From: Phytopythium helicoides
Lineage: Eukaryota; Oomycota; Peronosporomycetes; Pythiales; Pythiaceae
DNA length: 64,000 nucleotides
Direction of reading: 5' to 3'
Assembly: GCA_024867545.1 (NCBI GenBank)
Contig: JANFNE010000008.1
Location: 372,001 to 436,000 of the forward strand
Part shown: one piece after another, positions 1 through 7,444 of the stretch
How the letters are laid out: every line of letters begins with the position of its first letter
Position numbering within the stretch: position 1 is the first letter of the stretch
The notes under the pieces: generated by a model
The model's input: the letters and a program-made list of their open reading frames with translations, nothing else
Told to the model about the DNA's origin: nothing
Databases searched by the model: none
Position numbers and translations under genes: made by a program

Positions 1-1328
1 AGCTCAAAAATCTCGTCATCTGACGCCGTGCCGAACGGAGGTTCGCCAATCCACGCCTCCAGAAGACTCAACCCCAGCGCAAAGATGTCTCCTTCACACG
101 ATGGGTCTGGCCCATTATCGACTATGCACTCGGGCGCCTTCCAGCGCACTGTCTGCTGCCGCCGATAGTCTGCTTTCTTGCTTGCCCGATCCACAAAGTC
201 ACAGACCTTGGCAGTGCCGTCGGCGCTGATAACAAAGTTGCTGCAGCGGAGGTCGCCGTGCTTGATACCCTTGTCGTGAAGGTACTGGATGCCCTCTGCA
301 ATCTCCGTAAAGAGTTGCCAGAAGCGCGCTAATCGACTAGCGTCCACAGACTTGCTGTCTGAGGTGTCGCCAGTCGTGTCCCTGTCGTGGGCAAAGTACG
401 TCACGAACGAGTCGGTGATGGCGTCCTCATAGGCGACAAACGTCATGGACTTGAGGTGGTTGCCCCCACGGAGCTTGACGACGTGCTTATGGTTTAGGGT
501 CAGCCATAGCTCTGTCGCCTTGATAAACTCGTTGCGCTCGAACTCGGCGGGATCGACCTCGATGTTGCGAATCACCGCGCGCATGTGCGGACTCCACTTG
601 CCAGGACGGCTGGGCTTGTCGATCTCGCTGATGTAGCAGTTGTCCACGCTGATCCCCTCGAGCTCGGACCCGTCATCCAGTCGGAGAAACCACGAGGGGA
701 TTTTGGGCACGTTCACCCCGGAATACCGGACGATCTTGCCAAAGGTGTTGACGAGGATGGCGCGCAGTCTCGCCGACATCTTGTCCTCACTGTGCTCGAG
801 CTCGTACTTGAGCACAGCGAGCCCCGCCATGACCGACTCGATGCTCAGTTCTCTAATGAGCGGCCTCGCCTTCTTGGTGCATCTCTCTAGTTTGGCCAGC
901 AGGTCCTCGATGTCGTCTCGCAGCTTGCCGCGCCACCCCGCAGGCGAGAGCTCCTCGCTCCCTCTGAAGTCGCGCTGCTCGAGCCGCAGCTCGATGGCGA
1001 TGGCGTCGATCGCCCTGTGGAGCGCCTGGACGTCCTCGACCACGACCCGCGCGGTGGCCACGCGCATGACGAGCGTCTTGAGCCTCTGCTTGCGCAGGAA
1101 CTGGCGCAGGTCGACGCACAGCTCCACGAGGCGCGCGAGCGGCGCCAGCTGCCGCGCGAGTCTGCGGGCGTCGAACTTGTCGCTCAGGAAGCGCAGGCGC
1201 GCGACCACGTGGCGCGTGAGCCCCGCGAACTCGGGCGCGGCGTCGCAGGCGTCAACCAGCGCCTCCAGATCGCGCGCGCGCGGCAGCGGGAGCCCCGCGA
1301 GGCTCGCGACGCTGCGCACGAGCTCCAT
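1..1328 (-). CDS. MLKL-like TKL pseudokinase, C-terminus off the window
   Basis: This single-exon reading frame runs off the left edge of the window in kinase subdomain IX, so the C-terminal lobe is incomplete. Residues 1 to about 210 are helical and Leu/Arg-rich with no signal peptide, and the kinase domain follows. The catalytic-loop motif HGDLRCSN has its Asp at 359 and APEC marks the activation-segment end. Two key positions are altered: the VAIK lysine is Arg254, and the DFG motif reads DFV (D377, F378, V379). It is therefore probably a pseudokinase or weak kinase. The start was chosen by comparison with the paralogue at 3881-5482. The frame stays open upstream through a 21-bp repeat to another ATG near 1579, so a longer N-terminus is possible. 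Helix bundle plus TKL kinase is the architecture of animal and plant MLKL. That link is an inference from layout, not from detected identity. Confidence 0.8.
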   Translation of the reverse strand, partial: MELVRSVASLAGLPLPRARDLEALVDACDAAPEFAGLTRHVVARLRFLSDKFDARRLARQLAPLARLVELCVDLRQFLRKQRLKTLVMRVATARVVVEDVQALHRAIDAIAIELRLEQRDFRGSEELSPAGWRGKLRDDIEDLLAKLERCTKKARPLIRELSIESVMAGLAVLKYELEHSEDKMSARLRAILVNTFGKIVRYSGVNVPKIPSWFLRLDDGSELEGISVDNCYISEIDKPSRPGKWSPHMRAVIRNIEVDPAEFERNEFIKATELWLTLNHKHVVKLRGGNHLKSMTFVAYEDAITDSFVTYFAHDRDTTGDTSDSKSVDASRLARFWQLFTEIAEGIQYLHDKGIKHGDLRCSNFVISADGTAKVCDFVDRASKKADYRRQQTVRWKAPECIVDNGPDPSCEGDIFALGLSLLEAWIGEPPFGTASDDEIFE

Positions 1329-1330
1329 GA

Positions 1331-1424
1331 GGCCTGTCGAGTGCTGTGGGAGCCCTGTCGAGTGCTGTGGGAGCCCTGCCGAGTGCTGTGAGAGCCCTGC
1401 CAAGTGCTGTGGGAGCCCTGCGAG
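1331..1424. repeat. 21-bp tandem repeat, about 4.5 units
   Basis: Units beginning GCCCTGTCGAGTGCTGTGGGA recur at 1331, 1352, 1373 and 1394, with a partial unit at 1415. The period is a multiple of three. On the minus strand the units would translate as QHSTGLP-like heptads directly in frame with the kinase ATG at 1328. The repeat is therefore either 5' untranslated or a variable N-terminal extension. Confidence 0.9.
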
Positions 1425-2080
1425 GGCGGAATGCGCCGGTCCGGCCGCGGCCGCGCTTCTGGAAGCTCGAGCGGCGCGTGTACCCACTGTGAGCAACTTA
1501 TGGCAGTGGAATGGAGGATACTTGGTTGAGATGTACTGGATTAGGACCAGATCACGCTCAGGTTCTTCGACTAACAACATCACAGAGAGGCAGGCAGGCG
1601 CACTCGACGGTCCCACTGGCTGCTGCGCTGGCCACTCGTAGGCGGACTCGACGCCACGCCCGCCTGCATAGTACATGGCTCGCTTCAAGCAAGTTGCAAG
1701 TATATGAGGAAGGTAAAGTCGTGGGGGCAACTGGGCGGCATGCAGACAGTCCCGACGCTCGTGCTGGCGAGAAAATCGACCTCATGTGTTTTGTACCCAT
1801 GGCGGATGGGTACATCTCCCTCGGTTTGGGATCTTCTCAGCAGGCGAGCAGTGGATCTTTGGATGGGTGAAGGGGATGTAGCAGACAGAGCGGAGCCGCC
1901 TAACCACCCTGCCGGCTGCGAGATCATGGTTTGAATGAGTTTGCGCACACCGCCCCCAAACGCCAGATCTTCTTGCGACGAGCGTGTTGGCACTTGTGCA
2001 GCTCACTCCTCAATTTGACTCGATCTCGACAACCGCCGCTCCCATTGCGACTGCTCCAGCACCAGCCAGAACCTGCGACC
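1425..2080. other. Intergenic region between divergent kinase genes
   Basis: About 650 bp separate the starts of two divergently transcribed kinase genes, apart from the 21-bp repeat. Small frames here have no codon pattern or homology I recognise. The region probably holds both promoters. Confidence 0.5.
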
Positions 2081-3649
2081 ATGGAAGCTGTTTCCTTGGC
2101 ACTTGACGCAGTAATGGCTGCCGCTGAACGCTGTGAGAAAGTAAAAGAGCTGAAGCCCATGTTTGAGTCCGTGTGCGAGCGCCACGCACGACTACTGAAG
2201 CGCATCAAAGACGCAGAGCCAGACGATAAAACACTGGAGAAATTGCTCGCCCAGCAGCAGAAAGCTTTTGAAGAGTTCAAAACCTACACAGATGAGGTCT
2301 CCGGGTACTCGTGGTTCAAGCGAATCTATAGGCTCGGTCGGATTGGGAAGGACCTTGAAGAACAAATCGACAAGGTTGAGAGAGCCGAACTAGAACTTGC
2401 TGATACCAAGGAGCGCGTGAATGATGCTGCCAGGCGTGCTACCAGTATTAAGTTTGCTCGTTTGAACAGCGGCTTCACTCGAATGTCCATTCAGATGACC
2501 ACAAATTTGAGTCAGCTGAGCAAGGACTTCGAAAATTTGGTGCTAATAGTTAGCCAGCATCAAGAAAAGCAAGCATCGAAACAAATACTGGTGAACAAAG
2601 AGCTTCAGAAGCCCGGCGCTTTGGAGGAAGTCACCATGTTGAGATACGAGTTCGAGGAGCGGAAGGTTGACAACCCGGCGGAGCATGTGAAGGTTATGGG
2701 CACAGTTCTGGCTGCCGTCTTCAAAACGGAGATTTTTCGAAAACCTGAGTACGAGTCGTGGTTCCTCTCTACAAATGTCGTCGATTTTGACAACACTGTG
2801 AAATTCGAACACAACGAAATCATAGATGTGCAGCCTGGTGAGTACGACGGGATGAAGGTCGCCGTCAAGCGCATGCGCATCAATAGCGATCGCAGAGCCA
2901 TGAACCAGTTCAAGCGCGAGCTCGGATCCTGGACCAAGGTGCAGCACGAGAACGTCGTGCGGCTTTTTGGTGCATGCGATGCCACCTCTCCAGCTTTTTT
3001 CGTGTACGAATCTACCCTATGCAACTTTAACGACTATTTCAACACCAACAGAACGAAAGGCAACATGTGGCGCCTCTTTTACCAAGCTGCGCTCGGACTC
3101 AAGCATCTTCATCGTAAACAAATCGTGCACGGCGACATTCGGGGAGCAAACCTATTGGTTGGAAAAGATGGGCTTGCCAAGGTCAGCGGCTTCGGCTTCT
3201 CTCGAGCGCGACAAATATCCGAAAGCCTTAGCAATCGACCAGAGAGCAGTTCCAACCGCTGGAGGGCTCCCGAGTGTCTGGAGCAAGTGAACAGCGATCC
3301 TCGCCAAGAGTCGGACATTTATTCCTTCGGCGTATGCATCTGGGAGATTGCAAGCAACAATGATTTGCCCTATGGAACAGTCGACGATCTCGACGCCAAA
3401 GAGATGATTCTCAGTCGCAAAGCTTTGGAAAAGCCTGAGAGCATGGAGGATGACGAATGGCAATTTGTTCAGAGTCTGCTCGAGTTTGAGATGGACGATC
3501 GACCTGACATCAACGCTGTCGTCGATCAACTCCAGGAGCTTGCGTTGCTCGAAGCTAGTGCCATTGATGATCCTGCATCGGATAGTCCTCAATGTCCTCA
3601 ATGCAAAGCGGAACTGAGGGATGCTGAGGCGAAGGCGACGTATGCGTAG
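2081..3649 (+). CDS. MLKL-like TKL pseudokinase with DFG-to-GFG change
   Basis: A single exon of 522 codons. The frame is open to 1931, but the first ATG in frame is at 2081 and gives a natural start (MEAVSLALDAV). Residues 1 to about 190 form a Glu/Lys/Leu-rich helical region with coiled-coil character, similar in style to a four-helix bundle. The kinase domain spans about 235-500. The VAVK lysine is K263, and HGDIRGAN (Asp352) marks the catalytic loop. The metal-binding DFG Asp is replaced: the motif is SGFGFS with Gly370. The glycine loop is also degenerate. APEC and the SDIYSFG helix are intact, so the fold is kept. The C-terminus ends in a CPQC knuckle, half of the zinc ribbon seen in the next paralogue. 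It is probably a signalling pseudokinase. Its partners and stimulus are unknown. Confidence 0.85.
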   Translation: MEAVSLALDAVMAAAERCEKVKELKPMFESVCERHARLLKRIKDAEPDDKTLEKLLAQQQKAFEEFKTYTDEVSGYSWFKRIYRLGRIGKDLEEQIDKVERAELELADTKERVNDAARRATSIKFARLNSGFTRMSIQMTTNLSQLSKDFENLVLIVSQHQEKQASKQILVNKELQKPGALEEVTMLRYEFEERKVDNPAEHVKVMGTVLAAVFKTEIFRKPEYESWFLSTNVVDFDNTVKFEHNEIIDVQPGEYDGMKVAVKRMRINSDRRAMNQFKRELGSWTKVQHENVVRLFGACDATSPAFFVYESTLCNFNDYFNTNRTKGNMWRLFYQAALGLKHLHRKQIVHGDIRGANLLVGKDGLAKVSGFGFSRARQISESLSNRPESSSNRWRAPECLEQVNSDPRQESDIYSFGVCIWEIASNNDLPYGTVDDLDAKEMILSRKALEKPESMEDDEWQFVQSLLEFEMDDRPDINAVVDQLQELALLEASAIDDPASDSPQCPQCKAELRDAEAKATYA

Positions 3650-3880
3650 ATCTAGCTGATTATCCATCGAACAAAATGTCGAAGACAGAGTTTCACAGCT
3701 AGTGCCTGCGAGGAACGACAACAAGCGCCATTCGACACCGCAATGAATGCAAACAAGTTGATATCGGTTGTGCACATGAAACATGAATATTGACACGTGT
3801 ACGAGCCTATACTCTTTCTTGCCGTCGCTCTCTCTTGCTCTACTACAGCCTTAGGCGACGATGGCGGCGAAGTTGCCGTT

Positions 3881-5482
3881 CTAGTTGGCGGGTGCGGCGC
3901 CCATCTTGAAGCCGCACTTGCCGCAGAAGACGTTGTCGAGCGGCACGTCCGCCTTGCAATTGGGGCAATCACGGTCCGTGAGCTCCGATGCGTTGCGCTC
4001 GGCCTCGCGCTCGACGTAGCGCTTGAGCGAGTCCACGACCTGCAGCATGCTGGGACGCTGCTTCCAGTCGAAGGCCGTGAGCGTCTGCACGTACTCCCAC
4101 TGATCGTCGTCCATGCCCTCAGGACGCGGCAGCGGCTCCTGCTCGTACATCTTCTCCATGATGGTCTCGTCGTCGTCCGTGCCGAACGGCGGCTCGCCAC
4201 TGAAGGCCTCCCAGACGCACATGCCGAAGCTGTACACGTCGGACGCGAACCGCGGGTTCTTGGAGGCGTCAGCCGTGCCCGACTCGCTCAGTGCTTCCTC
4301 GTAGCCACCGTCCATGTCCAGGCCGAGGCACTCGGGCGCCTTCCAGCGGATCGAGTCGGTCTGCGCCTTGGCGCTGAGGCCGATCGACTGCTTGCGAATG
4401 TAGCTGAAGCCGAAGTCGCCGATGCGCGCCTTGCCGTCCGTGCCCACGAGGATGTTGTTGCACTTGAGGTCGCCGTGCACCACCTTCTGCTTGTGCAGGT
4501 AGTAGAGTCCCAGCGCGGCCTCGTACAACAGGCGCCAGATCTGCGACTTGTCCTTCTCGAAGTAGTCGACGAAGTTGCCGTTCTTGCAGTCCTCGCACAC
4601 GAAGAAGGCGGGTGACGCCACGTGGCACGCGCCGTAGAACTTTACCACGTGCGGGTTGTCGAGCTGCTGCCACACCTCGACCTCCTTGAAGAACGACTCA
4701 CGTGCCTTCTCGTCGTCCATGAGCATGCGCTTGATCACGACCTCGGCGCGGTCCCACGTGCCGCGGTGCACCGAGCCGAACGCACCCTCGTCGAACGACA
4801 CGTCGACGTCGTACTCGACATCGTCGCTCGAGATGAACCACGCCGGGATCTTGGGCACCTTGGCCTTGGACGTGCTCACGACCTTGCTGAAGGCCTTCTT
4901 GAGCAGCGCCGTCTGCTCGGGCGAGTTCTGGTCGCTCTTGAAGTCGAGCTCGTACTTGAGCATGACGAGCGACTCGACCACGTTGGACTGCTGCGACTCC
5001 TGGTGGATCGCCTGTGTGTTGGCGAGCAGCTGCGCCAGCTGCTCGTGGGTCTTGCGTGTGTCCTCTTCCCACTGGTGGCGCCACTTGGTCGTCTCGATCA
5101 CGTGCATGAGGTTGAGCAGCTTGTACAGGTCGTCAATGTCCTCGTGGAAGGCCTCGATGGCCGACACGACCTTGCGGTTGCTCGCCAGGCGGCGCAGCAG
5201 CGACTTTTTGGCGTGGCGCTGCAGGAAGCGGATGAACTTGGCGATCATGTCGCCGAACTTGAAGAGCAGTCGGTTCTGGTGCAGCACCTCCTCGTCCGCG
5301 ATCTTGTACAGCTCGTCGGCCACGAACTCGAGCCGCTCCAGCACGCGCTTGCACATGTCCTCGTTCTCCTTCATCTCGACGCACAGCTCCACGATCTGCG
5401 AGAGCGCGCCGGCGATCAGCGTGCCCACGCCAGGGACCACGAAGTCGGCCACGAGCGAGCAGCTCGCCATGACTTTGCTCAT
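3881..5482 (-). CDS. MLKL-like TKL protein kinase with C-terminal zinc ribbon
   Basis: A single exon of 533 codons starting with ATG. Residues 1-230 are helical: a hydrophobic first helix (VADFVVPGVGTLIAGALSQI) is followed by basic and Leu-rich helices. The kinase domain, about 230-495, looks catalytically complete. It has a glycine loop (GAFGSV), VIK lysine K251, HGDLKCNN with Asp338, DFG with Asp356, APEC, and the DVYSFG helix. A C-terminal zinc ribbon (CPNC...CGKC) ends the protein. It converges with the kinase at 2081-3649, and is the only one of the three neighbouring paralogues with all catalytic motifs. The hydrophobic first helix suggests membrane contact, as in HeLo or four-helix-bundle proteins. 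That is inference. Confidence 0.88.
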   Translation of the reverse strand: MSKVMASCSLVADFVVPGVGTLIAGALSQIVELCVEMKENEDMCKRVLERLEFVADELYKIADEEVLHQNRLLFKFGDMIAKFIRFLQRHAKKSLLRRLASNRKVVSAIEAFHEDIDDLYKLLNLMHVIETTKWRHQWEEDTRKTHEQLAQLLANTQAIHQESQQSNVVESLVMLKYELDFKSDQNSPEQTALLKKAFSKVVSTSKAKVPKIPAWFISSDDVEYDVDVSFDEGAFGSVHRGTWDRAEVVIKRMLMDDEKARESFFKEVEVWQQLDNPHVVKFYGACHVASPAFFVCEDCKNGNFVDYFEKDKSQIWRLLYEAALGLYYLHKQKVVHGDLKCNNILVGTDGKARIGDFGFSYIRKQSIGLSAKAQTDSIRWKAPECLGLDMDGGYEEALSESGTADASKNPRFASDVYSFGMCVWEAFSGEPPFGTDDDETIMEKMYEQEPLPRPEGMDDDQWEYVQTLTAFDWKQRPSMLQVVDSLKRYVEREAERNASELTDRDCPNCKADVPLDNVFCGKCGFKMGAAPAN

Positions 5483-5522
5483 CTTGGGCCGCGGGCCGGA
5501 GGCGTCTGCCTGCGGTGGTCAC

Positions 5523-5573
5523 CTGGAGCTGGAGCTGAAGCTGGAGCTGGAGCTGGAGCTGGAGCTGGAGCTG
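5523..5573. repeat. GGAGCT hexamer tandem repeat
   Basis: About eight near-perfect CTGGAG/GGAGCT units lie just upstream of the minus-strand kinase start at 5482. They would fall in that gene's 5' untranslated region or promoter. Confidence 0.9.
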
Positions 5574-5906
5574 ACGCTTGGGCGGCGCGCGGGAGCTCGA
5601 CGAATGACTAGGAGCGGGAGGGAGCGGGGGAGTTGCGCATCATGGCGAGAGTAGCACCCAAATGCTTGCGATCCATCGGAGATGCTCGTAAATCAATAGA
5701 TAATGAGTACATTTGTATAGAGCAGCTAGGCATTTGTGATAGATTAAGTTATCAAAGAGCACCTAATGCGTGATATGTGATAAATCATAGTGTGGGCCAC
5801 TCTCCTTATTGACTTGATCTCACTATGCAAGCAGCGAGTACTGTAAAGCGCACCTACTTCAATTATCTTATCTAATTACGTGGTCGAGCGCACCAAATGT
5901 AGCCAT
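5574..5906. other. AT-rich intergenic region
   Basis: About 330 bp upstream of one kinase gene and downstream of the Myb-like gene. It is clearly more AT-rich than the flanking coding sequence. No coding or RNA signal was seen. Confidence 0.5.
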
Positions 5907-6863
5907 TCATTGCGACGTCGCCGGATCGGGATGCTTGCGCCGCGCTGCCATGGGCGTGAGCCCGAACGGCGACGGCGGAGGCGGGAAGAACGTGGGCGAC
6001 ATGAGGCGACTCGTCGGCGTAGGCATCGACAGGTCTGGCAGCGGAGACGAGCTTGGCGTTGGCTCGCTCCGAGCGGCTGGCGACGGCGCGCGGGTCGACT
6101 CGACTGGCACGGCGTCGCTCATGAACTCGGAGCAGAGCGACGGGAACCTCGGCGTCATGGGCGACAGCAGCGGGAGGAACGAGAACGAGACGCCGGGGGC
6201 TACGAGTGGCGATGCGAGCTCGGGGACTGGAGCTGGAGGCTGCCGAGCGCGTTTGTCTGGCGTGCTCTTGGCAGACTCGCTGGCTGCGCGTTTCCGCTGC
6301 GTGGACTGGTCGAAAGGCGTCGAGTGCCCGCTGTCGCTGTGCTCGATGCGCAGAATGTCGTTGCAGAGCTGCTGGTATCGCTGTCGCAGCGCGTGGGCAG
6401 TCTTGCCGGGGATCTCGGCCGCCATGGACTCCCACGGGTAACATCCCCCAGGCGCCACCGCGCTGAACATCGACAGCAGCTGCTCAAACGCAGCGTCTTG
6501 CGCGGGAGTCCACTCGTCCTGCGATTGAGAGGCGTGCTGCAGCTGTGCGAGGTACCAAGTCGCGTGCGCTTTGACCTCCGCGACCGAGCGCGAGCCAACC
6601 GCCGCAGCAATCGCATGCCACGCTGCATGCGCGCTTGTCGCTCTCGTAGCTCCAAATTGCTCCAGCGCCTCGACAAACCTTGCGTGCTCCTCTAGCGACC
6701 ATTGCACGCCAAAGCGCGAAGTGTTCGCTGCCGCTGCAGGCGTGTTGCCTGACCCTTGACTTGCGCGAAGCGCGGCGGTCGAAATGTTGTACGTGTTGTG
6801 GACGAACTTTGACGCTCCAAACGGCGACGGCAGAGGAGGCAGGGGCGGCGCCTTGTCGTCCAT
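5907..6863 (-). CDS. Two-repeat Myb/SANT domain protein
   Basis: 318 residues from the ATG at 6863 (MDDKAPPLPP). The frame is open further upstream, but that part looks non-coding. Two SANT/Myb-like helix-turn-helix units are visible at about residues 52-110 and 117-172. Each has the spaced aromatic pattern (VQWSLEEHARFVEAL...AWHAIA and DEWTPAQDAAFEQLL...PWESMA). The second half is Pro/Ser-rich and disordered, with a basic KRARQP-type stretch that could act as a nuclear signal. It probably binds DNA or chromatin in the nucleus. Two-repeat SANT proteins also include chaperone-linked factors such as ZRF1, so a transcription-factor role is not proven. Confidence 0.7.
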   Translation of the reverse strand: MDDKAPPLPPLPSPFGASKFVHNTYNISTAALRASQGSGNTPAAAANTSRFGVQWSLEEHARFVEALEQFGATRATSAHAAWHAIAAAVGSRSVAEVKAHATWYLAQLQHASQSQDEWTPAQDAAFEQLLSMFSAVAPGGCYPWESMAAEIPGKTAHALRQRYQQLCNDILRIEHSDSGHSTPFDQSTQRKRAASESAKSTPDKRARQPPAPVPELASPLVAPGVSFSFLPLLSPMTPRFPSLCSEFMSDAVPVESTRAPSPAARSEPTPSSSPLPDLSMPTPTSRLMSPTFFPPPPSPFGLTPMAARRKHPDPATSQ

Positions 6864-7444
6864 GAGCCCAACGACCAACGCACTAGCTGGGCGTGCGAGT
6901 TGCCTTGACTCGGTCAATGAAGCCCGCGAGTGCTGTGACTTGGAGGCCAGGCGGTTCCGTCGACTCGCGAGACCCAAGAATGACGATCCAAACTTACCCT
7001 CAGGCGTTAGGAAACCGCCGTCAGCGAGTATCGGAGCCCAACAACAAATGTCACGAGTGTCCTGGCGATGATGAAAACTAGCCAACAACCACGTCTCGTC
7101 GGTTTTCCATGCTCCAACCAACCAGCCGGGCACACTGCGCTTGAATCCCGTTCGTTCCTGCCATGCACATCGCATCCACGACCAGCTCACACGCGTTCAC
7201 ATGCATAACGCAGCTTCCATTTTTCTTCCTGTTTTGTTATTCACTCCAACATAGGGCCATGACTACTTCTTTCAGTCCAGGCGGCAATCTCACGCTACTA
7301 CATCCAATCACTCTTGTCGACCCGGCGTCCACGACGTCCTCCTGGTTTGCCGACACCAACCGCACTCAGAATCAAAGGTAATTCAAATCAAATGACACAT
7401 TCCATGCGCCTGCAGACGCACGCACACTCTCGCGGAAGCATGCC
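6864..7444. other. Intergenic region, no gene seen
   Basis: About 580 bp separate the Myb-like gene start and the Argonaute stop. Frames crossing it lack supporting features. It includes the Myb-gene promoter and the Argonaute 3' end. Confidence 0.45.

Noticed and set aside
3797..5654. Several long plus-strand frames opposite the third kinase
   Set aside because: High GC at third positions creates stop-free antisense frames. Their composition (Leu/Val/Glu or Ser-rich) is typical of such shadows.
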